Assembly (NCBI GenBank): GCA_934202005.1
Contig: CAKPXP010000006.1
Coordinates: 35,123 to 99,122, forward strand
Length of the DNA: 64,000 nucleotides
Source of the DNA: an uncultured Selenomonas sp.
Lineage (GTDB): Bacteria; Bacillota; Negativicutes; Selenomonadales; Selenomonadaceae
Direction of reading: 5' to 3'
Shown: positions 47,685 through 55,793 of the stretch, in pieces
Position numbering within the stretch: position 1 is the first letter of the stretch
How the letters are laid out: the number at the start of each line of letters is the position of its first letter
Translations under genes and position numbers: made by a program
The notes under the pieces: generated by a model
Database searches by the model: none
Seen by the model: the letters and a program-made list of their open reading frames with translations, nothing else
What the model was told of the DNA's origin: nothing

Positions 47685-49484
47685 ATGTTTTCACGCAGAA
47701 GCAAAATCGCCAGTGCGGCGGCGCTGGGCCTCGGGCTCGCGACGGCTGCGCCGCATGCTCTGGCCGCGGAGGCGGCTGACGCCGGGCGCTTCGTGGCGGT
47801 AGATACCATCTGGGTGCTCCTCGGCGCGGCGCTCGTCTTCTTCATGCAGCCTGGTTTCGCGATGGTCGAGACGGGCCTCACGCGGGCGAAGAACGCCGGC
47901 AACATCGTCATGAAGAATGTCATGGACTTCGCGCTCGGCACGGTGGTCTTCTGGGTCATCGGCTTCGGCCTGATGTTCGGCGATGACATCAGCGGCATCA
48001 TCGGCGCGCCGGATTTCTTCATACAGAACTGGCAGGTCGCGGACGACGCGGGCTATCCGACGATGGCGTATGTGATTTTCCAGACGGTGTTCTGCGCGAC
48101 GTCGGCGACAATCGTCTCCGGCGCGATGGCAGAGCGCACGAAGTTCTCCGCTTACTGCATTTACAGCATCCTCATCAGCATGATCATCTACCCGGTCACG
48201 GGTCATTGGATCTGGGGCGGCGGCTGGCTCGGCGAGATGGGCTTCCATGATTTCGCCGGTTCCACGGCTGTCCACATGGTCGGCGGCATCTGCGCGTTCG
48301 TCGGCGCCTACATGCTCGGCGCGCGTATCGGCAAGTACAACAAGGACGGCTCCGTCAACGCCATCCCGGGCCACAGCCTGACGCTCGCGGCGCTCGGCGT
48401 GTTCATCCTCTGGTTTGCATGGTTCGGGTTCAACGGCTGCTCGACGGTCTCGATGTCCGGCGATGAGACGCTCGTCTCGGCTGCGTCGATTTTCGTCACG
48501 ACGAACCTCGCGGCCGCGACGGCGACGGTCACGGTCATGGTGCTCACGTGGCTGCGCTACGGCCATCCGGATGTCTCGATGACGCTCAACGGCTCGCTCG
48601 CAGGCCTCGTCGCGATTACCGCGGGCTGCGATGCCGTGAGCCCCGTAGGCTCGTTCTTCATCGGCCTCATCGCCGGTATCGTCGTTGTCTTTGCCGTCGA
48701 GTTCATCGACCAGAAGCTCAAAGTCGATGATCCGGTCGGCGCGGTCGCTGTCCACGGCGTCTGCGGCGCGCTCGGCACGATCCTCACGGGCCTCTTCGCT
48801 GTGAAGGACGGCCTGCTCTACACGGGCGAGGCGCATTTCTTCCTCGTGCAGGTGCTCGGCGTTGTCGCCGTCGCCATCTATGTCGCGGTCGTCATCACGA
48901 TCGTATTCAGCATCCTCAAGGCCACGATCGGCCTGCGCGTCTCGGCGAAGGAGGAGATCTCCGGCCTCGACTTCGAGGAGCACGGCCTCGCGTCCGCCTA
49001 TGCGGACTTCATGCCGATGCCCGAGGTGCCCGGCTCGACGTCGGCGCCGACGCCGATCGACAGCGCGGAGGCGCCGGAGCCTGTGACGGTCACGCAGACG
49101 GTGACGCCGGGCGGCAAGGCCATCACCTGCGTCTCGATCGTCACGGCGCGCGAGCGCTTCGAGGCGCTCAAGAATGCGCTCGAGGGCATCGGCATCACGG
49201 GCATGACGGTGACGCCGGTCTCGGGCTACGGCCTGCAGAAAGGTCACAGCGAGATGTACCGCGGCGCGCAGGTCGCGTCGAAGCTCATCCCGAAGATCCA
49301 GGTGAAGGTCGTCGTCTCCGCGATCCCGCCGCAGACGGTCATCGATACGGCGAAGAAAGTCCTACATACGGGCCATTACGGCGACGGCAAGATCTTCGTC
49401 ACGCCGGTCACGAATGTCGTCAAGATCCGCACGGGCCAGGAGGGCTTCGATGCTTTGCAGGATTTCCCTGCAAAGGATGAGTAA
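47685..49484 (+). CDS. Ammonium transporter fused to a C-terminal PII domain
   Basis: The 599-residue protein starts with a signal peptide (about 1-28, ending ALAAEA), continues as an Amt domain of about eleven helices with both pore histidines (STAVHMVGGICAFVG and VAVHGVCGALG), then a Pro/Thr-rich linker (about 450-480), and ends in a full PII domain (about 482-599). The PII T-loop GLQKGHSEMYRGAQ keeps the Tyr, and the GDGKIFV and IRTGQEG loops are present. The fusion places the regulator permanently on the channel. AAGGGTGAG precedes the ATG. Leader attenuator C probably controls it. Confidence 0.95.
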   Translation: MFSRRSKIASAAALGLGLATAAPHALAAEAADAGRFVAVDTIWVLLGAALVFFMQPGFAMVETGLTRAKNAGNIVMKNVMDFALGTVVFWVIGFGLMFGDDISGIIGAPDFFIQNWQVADDAGYPTMAYVIFQTVFCATSATIVSGAMAERTKFSAYCIYSILISMIIYPVTGHWIWGGGWLGEMGFHDFAGSTAVHMVGGICAFVGAYMLGARIGKYNKDGSVNAIPGHSLTLAALGVFILWFAWFGFNGCSTVSMSGDETLVSAASIFVTTNLAAATATVTVMVLTWLRYGHPDVSMTLNGSLAGLVAITAGCDAVSPVGSFFIGLIAGIVVVFAVEFIDQKLKVDDPVGAVAVHGVCGALGTILTGLFAVKDGLLYTGEAHFFLVQVLGVVAVAIYVAVVITIVFSILKATIGLRVSAKEEISGLDFEEHGLASAYADFMPMPEVPGSTSAPTPIDSAEAPEPVTVTQTVTPGGKAITCVSIVTARERFEALKNALEGIGITGMTVTPVSGYGLQKGHSEMYRGAQVASKLIPKIQVKVVVSAIPPQTVIDTAKKVLHTGHYGDGKIFVTPVTNVVKIRTGQEGFDALQDFPAKDE

Positions 49485-49527
49485 AGACCTGTCTCAGTAG
49501 TGGTAGTATACCGCTTGACATAGGAAG

Positions 49528-49586
49528 AAAGCGCCTGCCTCGGCGCAGGTTTCCTTTCCCGGAAACCTGCGGAGGCAGGCGCTTTT
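49528..49586 (+). terminator. Long hairpin terminator after the amt-PII fusion
   Basis: An imperfect stem of about 26 bp (5' arm 49528-49554, loop 49555-49560, 3' arm 49561-49584) is followed by TTTT. The remainder to 49788 holds a 10-bp hairpin near 49650 (GTGTGCAA with TTGCACGC) and the repeat end at 49712, with no credible gene. Confidence 0.85.
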
Positions 49587-49711
49587 GTTGTGCGGCGAAG
49601 CCAATAGGTTTGGCGTTTCCTCGTTTGAGAAGGGGCGTGAGATGCGGCGGTGTGCAATATGTTGCACGCCGGAGGAGCGCGCGGCTGATGTCATGGTGAC
49701 AGGCCGGAGCA

Positions 49712-49728
49712 TTAAGGAATCACTGATT
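49712..49728. repeat. Solo end of the structured dispersed repeat
   Basis: TTAAGGAATCACTGATT matches the ends of the element at 16044-16228 (one mismatch to its left end, one to the complement of its right end). No partner end was found nearby. Confidence 0.5.
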
Positions 49729-49788
49729 GAGATGCCGGGCATTCATGTTTGTAGCTTCAGCGGTTTCGAAAGATACCACAAATGAAAG

Positions 49789-49818
49789 CGCCCCCATTCC
49801 CGTTTGGGAAAGGGGGCG
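49789..49818 (-). terminator. Terminator of the minus-strand decarboxylase gene
   Basis: CGCCCCCATTCCC (49789-49801) pairs with GGGAAAGGGGGCG (49806-49818), one mismatch. On the minus strand it is followed by CTTTCATTT. Confidence 0.6.
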
Positions 49819-49834
49819 ACTGCCAGGCGCTGGA

Positions 49835-51094
49835 TTATTTGATGACGGAGCCAGGATATTTCAGCGTGGCGAAGTAGTCGTCAAGCGTCTCGGCGCGGCG
49901 GATGAGCTCGATGCTGCCGTCCTCGCGGAGCAGGAGCTCGGCGCACCAGAGCTTGCCGTTGTAGTTGAAGCCCATCGCACTGCCGTGCGCGCCGGTGTCA
50001 TGGATGATGACGAGGTCGCCGATGTCGATTTTCGGCAGCATACGGTCGATGGCGAATTTGTCGTTGTTCTCGCAGAGCGAGCCCGTGACGTCGTATTTGT
50101 GGTCGCAGGGCGCCGTTTCCTTGCCGGCGATCGTGATGTGGTGGTAGGCGCCGTACATCGCGGGGCGCATGAGATTCGCCATGCAGGAGTCGAGGCCGAT
50201 GTAGTCTTTGTAGGTCTTTTTCTCGTGGATGGCCGTCGAGACGAGCCAGCCGGAGGGGCCGGTGATGGCGCGGCCGCTCTCGGTGAGGATCGCGACGTCG
50301 CCGAGACCGGCGGGGACCATGAGCTCATCGTAGAGCTTGTGGATGCCCTCGCCGATCTCCATGAGGTCGAGCGGCTCCTCCTCGGGGCGGTAGGGGATGC
50401 CGAAGCCGCCGCCGAGGTTCACGAACTCGACGTGGATGCCGAGGCGCTCCTTGAGCTCGCGCGCGAGCGTGAACATGAGCTTCGCCGTGAAGAGGAACGC
50501 CTCTGTGCGGCGTTCGTTCGAGGCGACCATCGTGTGCAGGCCGAAGCGCTTGACGCCCTTTTCCTGCGCCATCTGGTAGGCCTCGAAGAGCTGGTCGCGC
50601 GTGAGGCCATACTTTGCCTCGGTCGGCTTGCCGATGATGTCGTTGCCCTCCATGAGGTCGCCGGGATTGTAGCGGAAGCAGAGGCACTGCGGCAGGCCGG
50701 CGTTCTGCTCGAGGTAGTCGAGGTGGCTGATGTCGTCGAGGTTGATGATGGCGCCGAGCTCGATGGCTTTCTGGAACTCATCGGCGGGCGTATCGTTTGA
50801 GGTGAGCAGGATCTCCTCGCCCTTGATGCCGGAGACGTCGGAGAGCACGAGCTCGGCGAGGCTGCTGCAGTCCGTGCCCGCACCCTCCTCGTGGAGAATC
50901 TCCAGGATGCGCGGATTCGGCAGCGCCTTGACAGCGAACTGCTCGCGGAAGCGCGGCGCCCAGGCGAAGGCCTTCTGCAGCGCGCGGATGCTCGCGCGGA
51001 TTTTCTTCTCGTCGTAGATATGGAACGGTGTGGGATATTTTTTGACGACCTCGCGCAGCTCGGCGAGCGTCAGCGGGAATGTTTTTTCGGACAT
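49835..51094 (-). CDS. lysA: Diaminopimelate decarboxylase-like PLP enzyme (fold III)
   Basis: This is the only clear minus-strand gene. The 419-residue protein is a fold-III PLP decarboxylase: the PLP lysine lies in FAVKALPNPRIL, the phosphate loop in NLGGGFGIPYRPEEEP, and the C-terminal catalytic segment in LCENNDKFA. It most resembles LysA, which makes lysine from meso-diaminopimelate. The usual EPGR motif reads ESGR, so a related substrate (for example carboxynorspermidine or lysine/ornithine, as in Selenomonas) is possible. The start at 51094 has AGGAGG about 9 bp upstream. The leader carries a possible attenuator. Confidence 0.78.
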   Translation of the reverse strand: MSEKTFPLTLAELREVVKKYPTPFHIYDEKKIRASIRALQKAFAWAPRFREQFAVKALPNPRILEILHEEGAGTDCSSLAELVLSDVSGIKGEEILLTSNDTPADEFQKAIELGAIINLDDISHLDYLEQNAGLPQCLCFRYNPGDLMEGNDIIGKPTEAKYGLTRDQLFEAYQMAQEKGVKRFGLHTMVASNERRTEAFLFTAKLMFTLARELKERLGIHVEFVNLGGGFGIPYRPEEEPLDLMEIGEGIHKLYDELMVPAGLGDVAILTESGRAITGPSGWLVSTAIHEKKTYKDYIGLDSCMANLMRPAMYGAYHHITIAGKETAPCDHKYDVTGSLCENNDKFAIDRMLPKIDIGDLVIIHDTGAHGSAMGFNYNGKLWCAELLLREDGSIELIRRAETLDDYFATLKYPGSVIK

Positions 51095-51110
51095 GGTCAG
51101 GTAGCCTCCT

Positions 51111-51132
51111 AAAAAGAAGCGGCAGGCGCCGC
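51111..51132 (-). promoter_or_regulatory. Terminator-like hairpin in the decarboxylase leader
   Basis: On the minus strand GCGGC (51132-51128) pairs with GCCGC (51123-51119), followed by TTCTTTTT, between promoter and start codon. It could act as an attenuator. A GCGCGGT/ACCGCGC hairpin lies upstream. It is not a recognisable lysine riboswitch. Confidence 0.4.
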
Positions 51133-51215
51133 GTCGACGGCAGGCTTCGGCTGGCATCGCGCGGTGCGCACGTGGCAACCGCGCGGCTTGCTTTTGCCTG
51201 TAAAAATGTAAATCA

Positions 51216-51245
51216 ATTATAACAAAATATACATACCTGTGTCAA
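51216..51245 (-). promoter_or_regulatory. Promoter of the decarboxylase gene
   Basis: On the minus strand: TTGACA (51245-51240), 18-bp spacer, TATAAT (51221-51216). The leader is about 115 nt. Confidence 0.85.
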
Positions 51246-51315
51246 TTTCTATTCCATGAAAGTTGTATCAGAGAGCGCGCTGCGGCGAAGTGTGGCGGAG
51301 GGCTGCGCCTGCGGC

Positions 51316-51345
51316 TTGCGCTCTTGGGGATTTACGTAATATAAT
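51316..51345 (+). promoter_or_regulatory. Promoter upstream of DUF1232
   Basis: TTGCGC (51316-51321), 18-bp spacer, TATAAT (51340-51345). Confidence 0.6.
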
Positions 51346-51356
51346 AGGAGGAAATC

Positions 51357-51410
51357 ATGATGTGTTGGCAAAAAGGAGGCGCGGCATGCGGAGGATTTTT
51401 TCATTTCTGA
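51357..51410 (+). CDS. Possible 17-codon upstream ORF overlapping DUF1232 start
   Basis: ATG 51357 follows an AGGAGG at good spacing and reads MMCWQKGGAACGGFFHF before TGA. It overlaps the DUF1232 start codon in another frame and contains that gene's ribosome site. It could couple or limit translation of DUF1232, or be chance. Confidence 0.3.
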   Translation: MMCWQKGGAACGGFFHF

Positions 51411-51754
51411 AGTTTTTCCGGCGGGATCTCGCGGTGCTGCTCATGGCGGCGAAGCAGCCGGAGACACCGGGGCGCGTGCGCGTGTTCTTCCTGCTCGCAA
51501 TCCTCTATTTCCTGAGCCCCATCGATCTCATCCCCGATACGATACCCGTCGTCGGTGTGCTCGATGATGCGGTGCTCGTGCCGGCGGCGGTCTGCGCGCT
51601 CCTGCGTCTGTTGCCGCCGGCGGTGCGGCAGCGGTCGGAGTACGAGGCGGATCTCCTGCTGCGTCACGGCGGGGCCATTCTCGCTGTCGCCGGGCTCCTC
51701 GTCCTGCTCTGGCTTGCGCTCATCATCTGGGGAATATATCATTTGTTCGCGTGA
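51386..51754 (+). CDS. DUF1232 (YkvA-like) membrane protein
   Basis: This 122-residue protein has the DUF1232 signature LYFLSPIDLIPDTIPVVGVLDD, which forms a hydrophobic hairpin, plus a second membrane helix at the C-terminus (about 97-118). The family is widespread with unknown function. ATG 51386 follows AAAGGAGG by 7 bp; an upstream start would not improve the match. A terminator lies between it and topB. Confidence 0.85.
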   Translation: MRRIFSFLKFFRRDLAVLLMAAKQPETPGRVRVFFLLAILYFLSPIDLIPDTIPVVGVLDDAVLVPAAVCALLRLLPPAVRQRSEYEADLLLRHGGAILAVAGLLVLLWLALIIWGIYHLFA

Positions 51755-51890
51755 GCAGGGGACGAGAGGAGGCGCGCTGCTGCCGTGACGCGACGGGGAT
51801 GGCGCGCTGCGGTGTATGCGGGGCTGTTTGAGGGTGTCGCGGCGAGGGAACATTTGCCAGGTTCGCTAATATTATAGAAGGAAATAGGAA

Positions 51891-51916
51891 AGCGCCTTGT
51901 CCGGGCGCTGTTTTTT
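51891..51916 (+). terminator. Terminator between DUF1232 and topB
   Basis: AGCGCC (51891-51896) pairs with GGCGCT (51904-51909), followed by G and six T. Bases 51755-51890 have no other clear signal. Confidence 0.75.
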
Positions 51917-51930
51917 GAGAGGTGTGCGTG

Positions 51931-54441
51931 TTGCGTTTGTATATTGCCGAGAAGCCGAGCATGGGGCGGGAGATTGCGAAGTGCCTGAACGGGCCGGTCG
52001 CGCGCCATGACGGCTATCTCGTGACCGGCGAGGGCGTGGTGACGTGGCTCTTCGGTCACATCCTGCGCCAGGCGGAGCCGCAGGAGTACGATGCGCGCTA
52101 CAAGCGGTGGCGCGCAGAGGATCTGCCCATCCTGCCGCAGGCGTGGAAGCTCTATGTCGCGAAGGGCAGCGAGAAGCAGTTCGCCGTCGTGAAGAACCTC
52201 ATCGCGAAGGCCGACGAGATCGTCCATGCGGGCGATCCGGATCGCGAGGGACAGCTGCTCGTCGACGAGGTGCTCGACTATCTCGGCAACGAGAAGCCCG
52301 TGAAGCGCATCCTGCTCAACGCACTCGACGAAAAGAGCATCAAGAGCGCGAACGCGCATCTGCGCGACAATGCGGCGTTCTATCCGCTCAAGCAGTCGGC
52401 GCTCGCCCGCGCCCGCGCGGACTGGCTCATCGGCATGAATCTCTCGCGCGCCTACACGCTCGCGGCGCGGCGCGCGGGCCACGCGCGGCTCGTGCTGCCC
52501 GTCGGCCGCGTCAAGACGCCGACGCTCGCGCTCGTCGTGCGGCGCGAGCGGGAGATCGAGCATTTCAAGCCCGTCGATTACTACACGATCAAGGCGACGT
52601 TCGCGCATGCGAACGGCAGCTTCACCGCGCAGTGGAAGCCGCGTGACACCATCGCGGGGCTCGATAGCGAGAACCGCCTCATCGACAAGGCGGTGGCGGA
52701 GCAGATGCTCCATACATTCTCCGAAGCGCCGCGTGAGGGTACCGTCACGGGCTACACGCGCGCGAAGAAGCAGGAGAGCGCGCCGCTTCCCTTTTCTCTC
52801 TCGAGTCTGCAGGTGCTCGCGGGCAAGCGGTTCGGCTACGAGCCGCAGCTCGTGCTCGATACGGCGCAGAAGCTCTACGAGAAGAAGCTCACGACGTACC
52901 CGCGCTCGGACTGCGAGTATCTGCCGCTGAACCAGTTCGGCGAGGCGAAGACCATCCTCGCGAATCTGCGGCAGGCGGAGGGGACGGAGCTTGCGTCCTG
53001 GGCAGCGGGCGCGGACCCGGCGCGCAAGAGCCGCGCCTGGAACGATAAGAAAATCTCCGCGCACCATGCCATCATCCCGACGACAGTGCGCGTGAACCCG
53101 GAGACGCTGCCCGCGACGGAGCGCAACCTCTACACGCTCATCGCGCGCGGCTACCTCGCGCAGTTCTACCCGAACCATGTCTACGACCAGACAAAGGTCG
53201 AGGTCACCTATAAAGACGAGCTCTTCACCGCGAGCGGCCGCACGGAGCGCGATCCCGGCTGGAAGATCATGTACCAGGCGAAAGCGCGGCAGGCCGCGGG
53301 CGAGGAGAAAGACGAGGTGGAGGAAAAGCGCGAGGCGGATGAGACGGACGGCACGCTGCCCGCGATGAAAAAGGGCGACGGCGTCGCCTATACGCAGGGC
53401 GAGCTCAAAGAGAGCGTCACGAAGCCGCCCGTGCGCTTCACACCGGCAACGCTGCTCGCGGGCATGAAGGAAATCCATAAATACGTCAAGAACCCCGAGG
53501 CGAAAAAGCAGCTCAAGGATGTCTACGGCATCGGCACCGAGGCAACGCGCGCGACCATCATCGACGATCTCATCCGGCGGCGCTTCCTGCGCCCGCAGGG
53601 CAAGAAGAAATACCTCATCCCCGAGCCGTCCGCCTACCTGCTCATCGATGCGCTGCCCGATGAGATGACGTACCCGGACTCCACGGCCATCTGGGAGGAT
53701 CGCCTGCACTCGCTGTCGGAGGGCGAGGGCACGCTCGACGAGTTCCTCGCGGCGCAGATCGCGTTCACGAAGAAGCTCTGCGAAAAGGCGCTCGACCTCA
53801 AGCTCGAGGTCAAGGGCGAGAACGTATGCCCGCGCTGCCATAAGGGCGTCCTCCAGCAGCGCAAGGGCAAGAACGGCATCTTCTGGGGCTGCAGCAACTA
53901 CCCGCGCTGCCGCCTGACCTGCAGCGACAAGGACGGTAAGCCGGATCTCGCCGAGGCGAAGGCGCGCGCGGCGGGCGGCTGGCAGAGCGGCGCGGAGCGC
54001 GGAGACGCTGCGCTTGTCTCGCCGTGGCGCAGCGCGCGTGCTGCCGCCTACCAGGCCGGGCAGGGCGGTGCGGCGGCTGCTCAGCGGCAGGGGAGCGACG
54101 CGGCAAATGCCTCTTCGCAGCAGCCTGTCGCGGATACTTCCACAGCCTCCGCCGCGCCGACGGCCGCCGACTGGGCGGAGCTCAACGACCTCTTCGGCCC
54201 GCCCGTCCCCTTCGCGGGCAAAGGGCGCGGCTACGGGGACAAGCCGAAATACTCCGCAAGCCCGCTCGAAAAGATGGCGCAGGAAAAAACGCCCGCGCCG
54301 GACGCCGTCCTCTGCCCGCACTGCCGTGAGGGACACCTGCGGCGCGTGCGCGGCAAGAACGGCTACTTCTGGGGCTGCAGCAACTACCCGCGCTGCACCG
54401 CCACCTTTGACGACGATCACGGAAAGCCGGCACTCGGCTGA
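51931..54441 (+). CDS. topB: DNA topoisomerase III with two C-terminal zinc domains
   Basis: This type IA topoisomerase unlinks precatenanes and recombination intermediates. The 836-residue protein has the TOPRIM domain (LYIAEKPSMGREIA; DPDREGQLL) and the active-site Tyr in LTTYPRSDCEYLP. After the core come two topoisomerase-type zinc fingers (CPRCHKGVLQQRKGKNG to CSNYPRC and CPHCREGHLRRVRGKNG to CSNYPRC) separated by a low-complexity Ala/Gln-rich linker of about 120 residues. The start is taken as TTG 51931, 8 bp after AGAGG; GTG 51928 and 51922 are alternatives. The gene is long for TopB because of the duplicated finger and linker. Confidence 0.94.
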   Translation: MRLYIAEKPSMGREIAKCLNGPVARHDGYLVTGEGVVTWLFGHILRQAEPQEYDARYKRWRAEDLPILPQAWKLYVAKGSEKQFAVVKNLIAKADEIVHAGDPDREGQLLVDEVLDYLGNEKPVKRILLNALDEKSIKSANAHLRDNAAFYPLKQSALARARADWLIGMNLSRAYTLAARRAGHARLVLPVGRVKTPTLALVVRREREIEHFKPVDYYTIKATFAHANGSFTAQWKPRDTIAGLDSENRLIDKAVAEQMLHTFSEAPREGTVTGYTRAKKQESAPLPFSLSSLQVLAGKRFGYEPQLVLDTAQKLYEKKLTTYPRSDCEYLPLNQFGEAKTILANLRQAEGTELASWAAGADPARKSRAWNDKKISAHHAIIPTTVRVNPETLPATERNLYTLIARGYLAQFYPNHVYDQTKVEVTYKDELFTASGRTERDPGWKIMYQAKARQAAGEEKDEVEEKREADETDGTLPAMKKGDGVAYTQGELKESVTKPPVRFTPATLLAGMKEIHKYVKNPEAKKQLKDVYGIGTEATRATIIDDLIRRRFLRPQGKKKYLIPEPSAYLLIDALPDEMTYPDSTAIWEDRLHSLSEGEGTLDEFLAAQIAFTKKLCEKALDLKLEVKGENVCPRCHKGVLQQRKGKNGIFWGCSNYPRCRLTCSDKDGKPDLAEAKARAAGGWQSGAERGDAALVSPWRSARAAAYQAGQGGAAAAQRQGSDAANASSQQPVADTSTASAAPTAADWAELNDLFGPPVPFAGKGRGYGDKPKYSASPLEKMAQEKTPAPDAVLCPHCREGHLRRVRGKNGYFWGCSNYPRCTATFDDDHGKPALG

Positions 54442-54490
54442 GGCTTCAGAGGTGTGGCAGGACAGGGGAGAGATTGCGTATGTTGGAGGC

Positions 54491-54530
54491 AGGACACGAT
54501 ATGTCCGAGTGGCGGACATTTTCATGTGGC
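54491..54530. repeat. Possible diverged copy of the post-terminator repeat
   Basis: AGGACA, ATGTCCG, AGTGG and CATGT occur in the same order as in 37388-37440 but with gaps. It contains ATGTCC/GGACAT arms. Tentative, since no terminator precedes it. Confidence 0.3.
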
Positions 54531-54563
54531 TTCTGTTGGATTGATTAAGAAAGGAATACTTCC

Positions 54564-55706
54564 ATGGAACAGACATTCACAGCACTCGGGCTGCCGGAGC
54601 CGCTCGCGGCGGCGCTCAGGGCGCAGGGAATCCTGACGCCGCTGCCGGTGCAGACGGCCGCTGTGCCGCGCCTGCTCGCGGGAGAGAATCTCCTCGTGCA
54701 GGCGCCGACGGGGACGGGCAAGACGCTTGCCTATCTCCTGCCCATCCTCGCGCGCCTCGATGCGGCGCTGCCGCAGGTGCAGGCCGTCGTGCTCGCGCCG
54801 ACACAGGAGCTCTCCATGCAGATCGCGCGTACGGCGCGGGAACTCGCGCAGGCGGCGGGCATCCCCGTGCGCGTGCTCGGGCTTATCGGCGGCGCGAGCA
54901 TCAAGCGGCAGCTGGAGAAGCTCAAGGAAAAGCCGCAGCTCGTCGTCGGCACGACGGGGCGCATCCTCGAGCTCGCGCAGAAGGGCAAGCTGAAGCTCTC
55001 AGGTGTGCGGTCGCTCGTGCTCGACGAGTTCGACCGGCTGCTCGACAAGCAGGGCGGCGAGGAGACAGCGGCGTTCGTACAGCGCCTGCGCCGGGAGGCG
55101 CCGGAGGCGCCGCATTACGCGCTCTTTTCCGCGACAGCGACGAAGCTCGCGTGCGAGCGGGCGGCCTTCCTCGGCGCGCCGGTGCGCATCACGATCGAGG
55201 GGGCGGCGCATGTGCCGTCCACGATCCGTCACTACGCCGTCATGACGCCGTTCCGCGAGAAGGCCGAGCGCGTGCGGCGGCTCACGCGGCGGCTCGGCGT
55301 GCGGCGCGGCATCGTGTTCCTGGGCCGCGCGTTCGACGCGGAACGGACGCTCGCGAAGCTCCGCTACGATGGCGTGCGGGCGGAGGCGCTCGTCGGCACC
55401 GCGGACAAGATGGCGCGGCAGAAGGCCATCGCGGATTTCCGCCGCGGGCGCGTCACGCTGCTCCTCGCGACGGATGTTGCGGCGCGAGGGCTCGACCTCC
55501 CGGAGGTCGATACGGTATTCAACCTCGACCTGCCGGAGGACGCGCGCACTTATCTGCACCGCGCGGGCCGCACGGGGCGCGCGGGCCGGGAGGGGCGCGT
55601 CATCACGCTCGCGGACTATCGCGAGGCGGAGAAGCTCACGCGCCTTTCCCGCCAGCTCGGTTTTGACTTTTCACCGCTCAAGCCGCAAAAGCAAGGGCGA
55701 CGCTGA
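54564..55706 (+). CDS. DEAD-box RNA helicase (DEFD variant)
   Basis: The 380-residue RNA helicase has the Q-motif region (LPVQTAAVPRLLAGENLLVQ), motif I APTGTGKT, motif Ia APTQELSMQ, motif III SATAT, motif V ATDVAARGLDLPEVD and motif VI HRAGRTGRAG. Motif II reads DEFD in place of DEAD, a substitution expected to keep ATPase function. There is no C-terminal RNA-binding extension beyond a short basic tail, so it resembles small helicases such as YfmL. AAAGGAA precedes ATG 54564. Likely role: RNA or ribosome assembly remodelling. Confidence 0.93.
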   Translation: MEQTFTALGLPEPLAAALRAQGILTPLPVQTAAVPRLLAGENLLVQAPTGTGKTLAYLLPILARLDAALPQVQAVVLAPTQELSMQIARTARELAQAAGIPVRVLGLIGGASIKRQLEKLKEKPQLVVGTTGRILELAQKGKLKLSGVRSLVLDEFDRLLDKQGGEETAAFVQRLRREAPEAPHYALFSATATKLACERAAFLGAPVRITIEGAAHVPSTIRHYAVMTPFREKAERVRRLTRRLGVRRGIVFLGRAFDAERTLAKLRYDGVRAEALVGTADKMARQKAIADFRRGRVTLLLATDVAARGLDLPEVDTVFNLDLPEDARTYLHRAGRTGRAGREGRVITLADYREAEKLTRLSRQLGFDFSPLKPQKQGRR

Positions 55707-55793
55707 GTTGAATAAAAACGCGCGCAAAGGCCACATAGCAGCCATTGGTGCGCATCATTTTCCACTGACATACACAGGGGGTAACTTACATCC

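Noticed and set aside
49585-49785. A 66-codon open frame after the amt-PII terminator
   Set aside because: It spans a terminator loop-out region, a palindrome and a repeat end, with no ribosome site or known fold.
51094-51215. Lysine riboswitch upstream of the lysA-like gene
   Set aside because: The leader is too short and lacks the conserved L-box junction sequences; only simple hairpins are present.
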